Part shown: piece by piece, positions 55,454-64,000 of the stretch
Numbering within the stretch: the first letter of the stretch is position 1
How the letters are laid out: each line of letters opens with the position of its first letter
NCBI RefSeq assembly: GCF_036898095.1
Contig: NC_090729.1
Span: 62,771,282-62,835,281 of the forward strand
Direction: 5' to 3'
DNA from: Palaemon carinicauda
Taxonomy: Eukaryota > Arthropoda > Malacostraca > Decapoda > Palaemonidae
Length of the DNA: 64,000 nucleotides
Notes under the pieces: generated by a model
The model's input: the letters and a program-made list of their open reading frames with translations, nothing else
Databases searched by the model: none
Told to the model about the DNA's origin: nothing
Program-made: the position numbers and the translations under genes

Positions 55454-56385
55454 ACTTCCTAGAGGAATACAAGACCGAATCCACGAGACGGCAATATGAA
55501 TCATCCTGGAGGAAATGGGTCTCCTTTGTTAAAGCAAAAAATCCTAAAGAAATCACCATTGATTTCTGTATGTCCTTCTTCATTCACCTTCATGGACAAG
55601 GATTAGCAGCCAATACGATTTCAACCTGCAAATCGGCTTTGACTAGACCAATTCTATATGCTTTCCAAATTGATCTGTCCAACGACATCTTTAACAAACT
55701 GCCGAAAGCATGTGCTCGCCTACGCCCAGCACCCCCTCCGAAACCGATCTCCTGGTCACTAGACAAGGTGCTCCATTTCGCCTCCAACTTGGACAATGAT
55801 TCATGCCCCCTCAAGGATCTGACTCAGAAAGTTATATTTTTATTTGCTCTCGCCTCGGGAGCTCGAGTCAGCGAAATAGTGGCATTATCAAGAGAAGAGG
55901 GACACATCCTGTTTGCTGATTCAGGAGAAGTGACCCTCTCCCCTGATCCGACGTTTCTCGCCAAAAATGAATTACCCACCAAAAGATGGGGCCCTTGGAG
56001 AATATGCCCCCTGAAGGAGGATGTCTCTCTATGTCCAGTAGAGAGCCTCAAGGTCTATCTTCGCAGAACTTCAAACTTTGGTGGAGGCCAACTCTTCAAA
56101 GGAGAAACATCGGGCAGCGACCTGTCACTGAAACAATTAAGAGCGAAAATCACCTACTTCATTCGCAGAGCGGATCCGAACAGTACACCCGCTGGTCATG
56201 ATCCTAGAAAAGTGGCATCTTCTCTGAACTTCTTTCAGAGCATGGACTTTGAGAGCCTTAAAAACTTTACGGGCTGGAAGTCCTCGCGAGTTTTCTTTAA
56301 ACATTATGCGAAACAAGTGCACGAAATCAAACATTTTGTGGTAGCCGCAGGTAGTGTTATGAAACCTGCACCCAACTCTGCGTAG
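53617..56385 (+). CDS. Tyrosine recombinase of DIRS copy B with long overlapping 5' extension
   Basis: The recombinase proper is encoded from about 55385 to 56385. FLEEYKTESTRRQYESSWRKW is the N-terminal SAM-like part. SGARVSEIVALSR holds the box-I Arg, GHDPRK the His-x2-Arg box, and GWKSSRVFFKHYAKQ the Trp and nucleophilic Tyr. It would insert the circular DNA product. The same frame is open upstream for about 1.7 kb across the RT/RNaseH region, back to the gag stop at 53572-53574. There is no ATG at 53617 (the codon is TTG), so the translation start is unknown. The upstream part would be a Ser/Pro/Gly/Arg-rich chain without recognised domain. Confidence 0.8.
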   Translation: MDLRSLGTQHHQERSRLELGATTPNLPAVLPTIDPHSGRICSRPLEQEGDKEGKVHQVPRETVLRSQEGLRQAQSHSGLIPPQQVHREQQIQDADASTNKDPSASRFLHGLYRPGGCLLAHSNEPSRFLLPRISTPKEKLRLPGHAIRPQCGPSDLHKAGGCHSTTAPPKKRPGDGLPRRLASLGSIARRVYKVLRRSYPVPRTPGIQDQREEISPLSGSEVSVAGNPLESSVTPPFHPPEEKEGNSRVCQATTEIQTHFKTTAGTSSRLSTIRLSDKPSASCTAKGCRGSLETIGIHRSKRPQETASKQTSTPPKAVVGSNGPEKVHSSPTPSSITQHPHGCLTGGLGRSLPPETSSRDLVSTIQDVPHKHLGGHGGPSYSEEAIPAALDPHPSNPRQLGGSSLSQSPGLKIAPDKSGASPNLPSGGEEEVAPVCSSPTRIPQRDSGCSISDKPDRVGMVSRRKIILLHLSSSPRTSDRSLCNERQQSTSSVRSPVRGPQSRSGGRHVTGLEQMVEDIPVPSHQPSVESPLQTENLQRDSGPSGSQVAPEQLVPPGPGAAAQADPSPGPSSLSTSTEVDCLRFIIENQGPSSHDFLSLAAKKRFGISKKSLDFLEEYKTESTRRQYESSWRKWVSFVKAKNPKEITIDFCMSFFIHLHGQGLAANTISTCKSALTRPILYAFQIDLSNDIFNKLPKACARLRPAPPPKPISWSLDKVLHFASNLDNDSCPLKDLTQKVIFLFALASGARVSEIVALSREEGHILFADSGEVTLSPDPTFLAKNELPTKRWGPWRICPLKEDVSLCPVESLKVYLRRTSNFGGGQLFKGETSGSDLSLKQLRAKITYFIRRADPNSTPAGHDPRKVASSLNFFQSMDFESLKNFTGWKSSRVFFKHYAKQVHEIKHFVVAAGSVMKPAPNSA

Positions 56386-57174
56386 AACAGTGAGTTACTT
56401 GGGACTCTAACTCTTCGGGTGCCTATGTTGACCCTCGAGTGATTCATAGTGATGTCTAAAAACACTTAGTGCTTTTATAACTGTTCTTATCCCAGGTGAA
56501 ATGTCATAGTGTCACACAAGTGCCGCATGCCTTGAGCATGATGTGTTATTTAAAGACTTGCGTTCCTCGAGAACGAGTACCTACTAATCCTGAAATTCCC
56601 TTTCAGATTCAAGAGCAAGTCTTTATTTCTATGTACATTATTATTACTGTAAATGAACTTTACTTTTGCTGTAAATTATTTAATTTCTGCATTGTGAAAT
56701 AAAATTTCTATTTTATTACTTATGCGTCTCTTTCAGCTCCTACTTACTATGAAATACATACTGTCATAGTTTTATTTATTCCTCCTTTCTTATGGTCATG
56801 AAGAATTTAAGATGTCTATTCCTAAATTATATTCACCTTGTCTCAGTAAGGTTCCTACACGAATACTTACTTCTGATAATCAGGAGATGAACTCTACACA
56901 CAGTGCCCAACCACCACTGGCCTACTTCAGAATGTTCCTATACAAATATCAAACATTCTGCTTCATCTCTAAGCTCTTAAAAGTTCTTCTGTCAAGATGA
57001 ATAGCCCTTCAATACCACTTTGACGTCGGCATAGCCCATGGGAACTTCCTACCAATGGGGGGCAGGATATTTCGTTCCTATGGTTCTTACCTAAGATTAC
57101 TTTGCTGTTTTGTCAATGCCTAGGCACTTAACTCTGGGGGAAAATCTACCACGATACATTGATTCTCTGGTACT
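56386..57174 (+). other. DIRS copy B, 3' non-coding region
   Basis: It aligns with 23171-24012 of copy A and contains AATAAA at 56698-56703. No gene is seen. Confidence 0.5.
56698..56703 (+). promoter_or_regulatory. Polyadenylation signal of DIRS copy B
   Basis: AATAAA about 310 bp after the recombinase stop, in a block shared with copy A. Confidence 0.45.
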
Positions 57175-57270
57175 CTTCCATCAGGACGCCATGGCTTGAG
57201 CCCAAAAAACTGATTTTGAGCGAAGCGAAAAATCTATTTTTGGGTGAGATAGCCATGGCGTCCTGATGGA
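57175..57270 (+). repeat. DIRS copy B, internal complementary region
   Basis: Complement of the left outer end (GCCATGGCTTGAGCCCAAAA) fused to the complement of the right outer end (GATTTTGAGCGAAGCG...GATAGCCATGG). One change relative to copy A, ACTGATT instead of ACGGATT. Confidence 0.87.
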
Positions 57271-57343
57271 CCCTCCCTACTACTTCGTTCAGTTTGCTCC
57301 CACCCTACACAATTGTATCATGGTGATGGGCAGCAACTGGCGC

Positions 57344-57734
57344 CAGGATAAAGACGCGCGTGACGTCATTAGAGCAATGGCGTCCGTTTGTTTACGTCTC
57401 GAGTATCAGTAGTAGCCACGAGTGAGATTAGCTGTGGAACGGCTCCCAGCTATTCTCAGCCCTTACACACCGAAGCGTTAACTCTGTTCGGGGTGGAGAT
57501 AGCTATGTGGCACGACCAGACATGCGTGTCCCCTGTTGTATTACGATGTCTTAAAGGGAAACCTTTGAGATACTCGCTCCAGAAGTTAGAATTCTGTGAT
57601 AACCTGTGGTTAAATTCTCTGGGAATATCTTAGTAGTCTTATACCCAAGGAAGCTACCAAACAGGAACCTTCCATCAGGACGCCATGGCTATCTCACCCA
57701 AAAATAGATTTTTCGCTTCGCTCAAAATCCGTTT
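57344..57734 (-). repeat. DIRS copy B, right inverted terminal repeat
   Basis: Inverted copy of the left repeat with the extra outer end ...CGCTTCGCTCAAAATCCGTTT. Confidence 0.9.
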
Positions 57735-57800
57735 ATCCTTGATTATTGAACAAAATTATTAAGTTTATTTTAAGATCGGCCTCAGTTGGATGACTTTGGA

Positions 57801-58027
<227 letters not shown>

Positions 58028-58126
58028 CTTAAAAAGGAAACAGTGCATTCTGACATAAGGAAGAGACTTATTATCATGCATTATCTTTATTACTGCTAAG
58101 TTTGGCTGCTTTTAACACATTAAAAA

Positions 58127-58330
58127 ATAATAATAATAATAAGGATAAGGATAGGAAAGTGGGGAATATGGGGAAAGGAAGAGTACCCCTGGATACAATC
58201 CAGTTTCTAGCTCAAAGGCAGGTACTCGGGATGGGAAAGATTAAGAAAATAGGGAGAAGAGAAGTACAGGAGAAGAATAAAAGAGAGGGGCAGACTCTCA
58301 TGCGATATTAGGGAATTGGTATTATTGTTT
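58127..58330 (-). repeat. 5'-truncated non-LTR retroposon 3' end (copy 2)
   Basis: Partner of 1470-1655, with a short (AAT)n at 58127-58141 as the minus-strand tail. Confidence 0.6.
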
Positions 58331-58503
58331 GTTATTCATTAAAAAAGAAGTTAACTTTCCAGGTGTAACTAATATTTTAAAAGCATTCAACATATATCTT
58401 GTTATAGTTTTTAAAATCACGCTACTTTGTATTTTAAACAAAAGGTTTAATATAACACATCTAATAATTTCATATCAAAATTATTATAGAATCTTCTCGT
58501 GTA
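58331..58503. other. AT-rich spacer
   Basis: AT-rich, ending in (TTA)n-like sequence that may be the tail of the next minus-strand retroposon. Confidence 0.4.
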
Positions 58504-58990
58504 CCATCATTATTATTATCATCACTTGTTAAGCTACAACCCTAGTTGGAAAAGCCGAATGCTGAAGTCCAGGTGCTCCAATAGGGAAAATAGCCCAGTG
58601 AGAAAAGGCAACAAGAAAAAATAAAATATCTTGATAAGAGTAACAACATTAAAATGAATATTTCCTATATAAACTATAAAAACTTCAGCAAAAAAAAAAA
58701 AGAACGGAAAACAGGATAGAATTGTGTCCCCGAGTGTACCCTCGAGCAAGACAACTCTAACCCAAGACAGTGGAAGACCATGGTATAGAGGCTATGACTT
58801 TACCCAAAAATAGAGATTAATGGTTTGAATTTGGAAGGAATTAAACAATGGGAGAAAGGTGATGGTGGGATATTCCATATTAGTGTTCCCAATAATATAA
58901 CCTGAGAGGAGGAAGAGGAATGGAAGGAGAGTGATGGTAGGAGAAAATGATTGGGCATGGAGAGTTCATAGCTCTGATGACGATACCAGA
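58504..58990 (-). mobile_element. Internally deleted or composite non-LTR copy
   Basis: Read on the minus strand, 58742-58690 matches the 5' start of the 35.6-kb non-LTR element (GGGTACACTCGGG.ACAC.ATTCTATC). It is joined directly to sequence matching that element's 3' UTR (TTTTTATAGTTTATATA..., CTCACTGGGCTATTTTCCC, AACTAGGGTTGTAGCTTA) and a (TAA)-like tail. About 250 bp further upstream (58743-58990) may be the fuller 5' UTR. The coding region is absent, so this is a deleted or SINE-like derivative mobilised by the parent. Confidence 0.65.
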
Positions 58991-59083
58991 GAGAGAGAGG
59001 CAACCACCCCTTAAAATGCACTGAGCTTAGGCTTGGCGTCAGTTAGCAAGGATTAGCGATAGGCTTAGGTTAATCAATTAGCC

Positions 59084-60912
59084 ATGGGAAGTGTCCGACT
59101 TTTTGCGGCAGTGTGTTTGCTAACTGCTTGCGTGTGTGTGAATAGTGAAGTGAGAGTACGCAAAGGCGTAGTCTTTGATGAGAGATTCAAGTTGTCTTTC
59201 ACGTCTGACGTACATGTTTTGTTGATTAGTTATGATCCCGGGAAAGTTGTGAGTCAACTAGTTACGATTCTGGGTTAGATTGACAGGTTAGAGGATCAAT
59301 TGAAACTGGTTAAAACCAAAATCACTGTGGTTAAACTGGGAGCGATTCTTGATAACGTAAAAATAGCCCTTAGTAACTCATTGGATACCTTCGAAGACTT
59401 CGTGCTTTCAAAAGGGGTAAGAAAGAAACGTGCGGGTAATTGGATTGGCGAATTGATTGGAGGTTGGACAGGGCTAATTACCCGGTCGGAACTCAATCGG
59501 TTAGAGACCGCCTTAACCGAGGAAGAGAAAAATTGAAAAATACGCAAGTCATGATAAATAAAGTAATATCTCCTACCCGTGTCTTAGATGATAAATGGAA
59601 GACAGTTTTTATGAGTGTAGCTAAAGGGCAGGAGACACTAAACGTCTTAGAAAAAGGATTAATGATTTCGGGGAAAGATTAGAGCAAATCCAAAGGGATG
59701 TGATTCACGTAGAGTGCGCTGCACAATTAGCTTTTGTAGCTAGTAAGCCAACTCTACACTTAGAGAATGTGGCCAACCAGATATAACAAGTGGTAAACAC
59801 GGGGGAAATCACATCCGACATTTTATCCACCACGGAATTTTTGGGAATAATTAAGAAAATTCATGAGGCAGTGCCAATGTTTATTCCTCCTGTAGAGAAT
59901 AGTATAGCGGAATTCTATCGAAGATTCAGATTTTTGTTAGTTTGAAGTAAAGTCACTGTGGACACAGACCGTAACAGAGGAATTCGCAACTCGGGTATTG
60001 GTTGATCTGCCATATTTTGCTGTGAACCAGAGGGACACTTGGGCTGTGACTTTGCCTAATTTAGATAGGTGTAGGATAGGGAAAGCTCATGTGTTGTGTG
60101 AACCTGTGTATGCACTTTTCGCGCCTGCCGCGCATGTTTGTTTGTTGGATGTGTACCTGGAAGAGCCTAGCTTTGTGCATAGTTTAAGTTCGAGGTAAAG
60201 GCTGACTTTGAAAGGGAAATAGTTAATTTAGGACATCATTGGAGTATGTCTGTGAGACATGAATCAAAGTACAAGGTGATGTGTGACTCAAGGAATGAGG
60301 TTAAAGTGTTGACCCCAGGATTCACTGTCTTGACACACCAGGACGGGTATTGTCTACCTGGCCAAAGGAGAAGAAAGAGTAAACGAGTGACAGTTGGGGA
60401 CACTTCTGTGTTAAATGCTTCTGTCATCTTGCCAGGTGTGAATGTGTCTCACGTGTCAGTTCACCTTAATCTGACTAGACTCGGAACCATGTCCTTAGAC
60501 CACCTCCCTTTTTTTCGAGCAATTTGTGCATTTAAAAACGTCACATAGGACTTTGAGCGTAGGCTTATATTTAGCTAGTATATATGTGTTTCTTGCCGTC
60601 CTGTGTGGATTGGGTATATGTTGTAGGCCAATAGTATGTGGTCCTGCCTGTCTCCGATGGGTGAGGGCAGAGGGAGTCGGAGCAGTCATGCTGACAGATC
60701 CTCTGCCGGTAAGGGAAACTTTGGCTGTAGAAACACAAGTTCCAAGAAGGACCGCCAGCCAGGTGTCTCACGCCGGCGAAGGTCGAGGGAAAACTCCTAC
60801 ACAGGGTGGGATTCCGGTGTTTTCAAATGAGCCCTCAGGTGTACTGATGAACGTACCATCACAGGCATGGTTTGAAGACGTAATAACCCAGCTGGTATCA
60901 CCTGTAGGTTGA
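59084..60912 (+). pseudogene. env: Envelope glycoprotein-like gene of an endogenous retroelement (broken)
   Basis: The ATG at 59084 opens a frame with a typical signal peptide (basic start, hydrophobic core, VNS end). A heptad-like helical part follows. A polybasic RKKR at 59420-59431 is directly followed by a Gly-rich hydrophobic stretch (AGNWIGELIGGWTG). That is the layout of a furin-type cleavage site and fusion peptide, as in baculovirus F and errantivirus Env. Cys-rich and N-glycosylation-like segments (NAS, NVS, NLT at about 60410-60475) follow in other frames, then a transmembrane segment (YLASIYVFLAVLCGLGI, about 60562-60612) and a cytoplasmic tail ending at 60912. Stops at 59276 and several frameshifts make it non-functional. 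No gag or pol lies upstream in this window. Confidence 0.5.
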
Positions 60913-61822
60913 TTGCGCACACAGATGTGTTCTGTTTTTATGTACTAGTACTTTGGTTTGTAAACACTTTGCTAGTGTGATATAACTATATGAGAATATT
61001 ATGATTGATAATTGTTTAGCGTTTTTTTCCTTTATATGTTTCATTTTGCCTTTTTGATTTTTGTATGATATGTATCTCTTTTTACTTAAGAGGTCTCTGT
61101 GGATCGATATATATTTTTCTTTTCCATAGGGAATGATTTGGTTTTATGTACTCTGATTTTTCGTCAACTATTATTAAACCATGTCTCTAATTACAGAATC
61201 AAGGGTGGAGAGTGAGACTGAACCATGTAACGCCTCCCCTCGTGATCTAAGAGTAGAAAAGTTGTCGCTTAGGCGAGCCTGAGGATTAAAATCCTAAGTT
61301 GAGTACTTTTTTTTTTTGTATGATTTGTTTTACTCATGGAAATCTTTGGATTTCAGTTGCTAATGTGTAACCTTTGGATATTTTGGTTCTTAGTTCTTGC
61401 TTGCCTAAAGTTGTCAAGATATGCATTGTTCTCAGAATTACTTATCATAATTTTTTTATTTATACCTATGTAACCTTTTTCAGTAATTTGTTTACAAATA
61501 TTTACTCATATGTATTGGTTTTCAGAGTTCTTTACTGATGTTTTTGTTCTTTTTTTATTGTTATAGTCTTTTTGAGTATATAATCTTTTTGAGTTTGTTT
61601 TTGGCTTCATTTAATCACATTATATATCTTGTGCTATAGTTCCTATTTTACTCATAATTAGAAAGCACAACTACTCTTATGAAATATGTTAACTTGCTTT
61701 GTTCAGATTTCGTAGTTTTTTGCTGTTTGAGTTTTTTTTTGAGAAGTTGAGATTTTGCACATCCGGAGCGTACTGCGGCTGACTAGTAATGTTGGGGTTT
61801 GATTTTAATGTAAATTTGATGT

Positions 61823-61853
<31 letters not shown>

Positions 61854-61911
61854 CTTTCTTTTTGAATTTATCACAGTTCCAGGAGTAACTGTAACTTGGT
61901 AGGGGGGGCTT
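60913..61911. other. AT-rich sequence downstream of the env-like gene
   Basis: T-rich non-coding DNA with long T runs (61827-61853). A purine stretch at 61201-61217 is followed by TGTAACGCCTCCCC at 61226, a weaker LTR-start candidate than 61912. Confidence 0.35.
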
Positions 61912-62410
61912 TGTCACGTAGACTTCGATTGAAACCTCCGTTGGAGGTCATGTGAATTACCTCAGCCCGCTAGTTCGTTTGGGAATGTATGCTATCTCAG
62001 CTTCCAACGGCGACAGGATTCTGTCTCTGTGTCAGTCGGCAGACAAAGGGTTTTTTTTCTGTCACCTCATTGTTCTTACATATTGCTTGGGAGAACAACA
62101 GCTAGGAGACAAAGGCCATCTGGATAAGCATCCAGTTGGAGACAAGCAAACTATTCCCTAGATTTGCATAAGACCTGTGGCATCTTCCCAAGGATGCCAT
62201 ACGTCAAGACTGACAATGTGCCACGCCCAATAGTCAGGCGGGTTAGAGTAGCTGCAACGAAATCAAGTTGCGTAATTACTCTGCTATTCAAGACCATCAC
62301 TCTAAGAACTTTGTGTAAAACTTCTACTTGGTTTTTTAAAGTAGACTAATGAAGTGTGATTAATACTAATTTTATTTTATGCATTTGTGTGTGTCTCCTA
62401 GCTGATTGTT
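61900..62410 (+). repeat. Candidate polypurine tract and 3' LTR start
   Basis: TAGGGGGGGCTT at 61900-61911 immediately precedes TGTCACGTAGACTTC, the form of a polypurine tract and LTR start. The LTR end and a partner were not found. It lies downstream of the env-like gene and could be the 3' LTR of the same element. Confidence 0.35.
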
Positions 62411-64000
62411 CGCCCAAGAAACGGATTTTGAGTGAAGCGAATAATCTATTTTTGGGTGAGATAGCCATGTCATCCTGATGGAAGGTTCCTTCAGTAGCTT
62501 CCTAAGGGTATTTATGACTACAGAATATATTCCCAGAGAATTAAACTAAAGGTTTCACAGAATTCTAACTTCTGGCGCAAGTACCCATAAGGTTTCCCTT
62601 TAGGATATCGTATCATAACAGGGGACGTATGCTTGACACGCCACATAGCTATCTGCACCCCACATAGCGTTTACGCTTCGAGGGGGAAGTTGGTGGCAAG
62701 TTATGGGAGGAGCCGTTATGAAGTTCTCCTCCTCCTTTACTGTTACGGTACTCGGATGACGTCAGCAACCTCCGCCATGTTGGCCGCCATCTTGGTTGAC
62801 GTCATCGTTGTGCGCCATCCTCATTCCTTCTTACGTAGCGTTTATGACGAGGTGCTTTTTCCTAGTTATTGGCTTGTATTTTCATCATGTCGCAATCTTC
62901 TACCTCGCCTTCTTCTGGAAAGTTGAGTACCATATTCTTGTATTGTATATATCAGCTCTGGCCGTAAAGTAACGCCCTTTTATCTTAAATTACCGTGTTT
63001 TGTGGCGGAACTGTGCCTTGACCGGAGGCGTCATGACGCCGACGCTGTTGTTCGCTTCGCATGCTTTATTTAGTTAGCCAGAACAACCTCCTGGTCTTAT
63101 AACTAATTATGAACATCAGTTATTTAGTGTTCATTGCTAGGAATTAGTTATATTATGCCGACAGTATTCATTTTCGGCGAGTGTAGGTAGCCAAATTCAG
63201 TGATTGCACATATTTTCGCCTTCTAGGAAGTATACAGGGGGTTTCGATGATCTTGGTAGTAGACTCCCTTGCCCCTAACCTAAAGCTAAGGCTTTTGTAT
63301 ACTTTCTTACTCCCCAGTTCCCTTACCAAGGTAACCTCCTCCCTCTGAGGTATCCTAGGCTATGTCCTAGTCCTCCTTATTTTGAATCGTATTCAAGTGA
63401 GATTAGGCTAGGATTTTCTTTCCCCATTCCTAGCCATAGTGCATGAGCTTTGAGTTTGGGACAGAACCTCAGAGTACTAGTAGTTTGCCCCCAGCTACCC
63501 CATTAGGTGAATGATCTCTTCTTTTGGTCGCTGCTGGTCGGCAAAGGTGGGCGGGCTCTGCCTTTCCCCGTAGTCCACACCTGGTAGGGTTACAACCCTT
63601 CCTCCCTGTGGCGTAGCGACTTTTCCTACACCTGCCATCCCTGGTCCGGGGACTTGTCCCCTGGCGTAGGTTAGGCAGGCCATGGCATTCTGTTTCCTTA
63701 TAGTTTAGGACGGTACAGTATCGCTGTTCCTTCACTGTCCTAACCTACCCTAGGCTGGACATCGAATTCTCCCTACACCTGGGATAGTGTTGGTACTGGA
63801 ACAGAATCCCCCCTGGGGTGTTGATGGAGGCTCACGACTTCCCCTACACTCCTCCTTAGGACCCTCACCCCTCCCCCTTTGTCCTTTAGTGATGGCCTAG
63901 CCATTACACCTCTGTCCACCGTCCTACAACTCGGCCGTGTGCCGGCGGGTTGTGGGGTCGGCCCGGTCCTCTTGTTGGTTAGCCCGACCTGCTAGGCTTC
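62411..64000 (+). mobile_element. DIRS1-like element, copy D, left part (cut by window end)
   Basis: The left terminal repeat begins at about 62411 (GCCCAAGAAACGGATTTTG...GATAGCCATGTCATCCTGATGGAAGG) and continues with the same leader blocks as A and B, including the short ATG frame at 62887 (MSQSSTSPSSGK). Its inner repeat matches the right end of copy C inverted. The start of the GCCGGC-rich patch appears at 63930-63950. No gag is reached before the window ends. The outer end is of the type that A and B carry on their right side. Confidence 0.75.

Larger units (their letters stand above)
48976..57734 (+). mobile_element. DIRS1-like tyrosine-recombinase retrotransposon, copy B (apparently complete)
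   Basis: An 8.76-kb element with inverted terminal repeats (48976-49334 and 57344-57734), an internal complementary region (57175-57270), a 2.3-kb leader, and open gag, RT-RNaseH-MT and YR frames. The frames overlap: gag (51634-53574) by 317 bp with RT (53258-55453), and the recombinase lies in the gag frame. No target duplication is seen. All catalytic boxes I can check are present, making it the best candidate in the window for a recently active element. Confidence 0.9.

Overview
The window reads as repeat-dominated nuclear DNA of an arthropod, most plausibly a decapod crustacean such as a shrimp. That is an inference from three things: very long (TA)n, (CT)n and (TAA)n arrays, the mixture of DIRS-like, CsRn1-type Gypsy, BEL/Pao and APE-type non-LTR elements, and the absence of bacterial-style gene organisation. 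I see no convincing host protein-coding gene, rRNA or functional tRNA. Almost every long open frame belongs to a transposable element.

Layout. 1-3.1 kb: microsatellites, a tRNA-like SINE and a 3' end of a non-LTR element. 3.1-7.5 kb: a complete Gypsy (CsRn1-like) element with 254-bp LTRs and a GTAT target duplication; its pol is broken by an 11-bp tandem duplication. 7.6-10.8 kb: non-LTR relics, including an ORF1 with three zinc knuckles and two element tails facing each other. 10.9-14.1 kb: a region holding a dimeric ~187/373-bp satellite. 15.5-29.0 kb: a second CsRn1-like Gypsy (333-bp LTRs) split by a nested 8.7-kb DIRS element (copy A). 29.1-40.6 kb: a decayed BEL/Pao element carrying a nested non-LTR element that encodes a 2A-like motif. 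41.0-47.8 kb: an old DIRS copy (C) lacking its left end, with a hAT-type non-autonomous transposon in its gag. 48.0-48.9 kb: a hairpin MITE, a tRNA-like unit and a 66-bp minisatellite. 49.0-57.7 kb: DIRS copy B, which looks complete and has open gag, RT-RNaseH-MT and tyrosine recombinase frames. 57.8-59.0 kb: microsatellites and two reversed non-LTR pieces. 59.1-60.9 kb: a broken envelope-glycoprotein-like gene, followed by a possible polypurine tract and LTR start. 62.4-64.0 kb: the left end of a fourth DIRS copy (D), cut by the window edge.

How the parts fit. The nesting gives a relative history: Gypsy 2 came before DIRS A, BEL before its non-LTR insertion, and DIRS C before the hAT insertion. 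Copies A and B carry inverted terminal repeats plus an internal complementary region joining both outer ends, the hallmark of DIRS1-type replication through a circle; C keeps its right repeat and that region. The most unusual observation is a second reading frame across the DIRS RT/RNaseH/MT region, continuous with the recombinase frame. It is stop-free for about 1.7 kb in copy B. In decayed copy C it stays open for about 1.1 kb while the RT frame has collected many stops.
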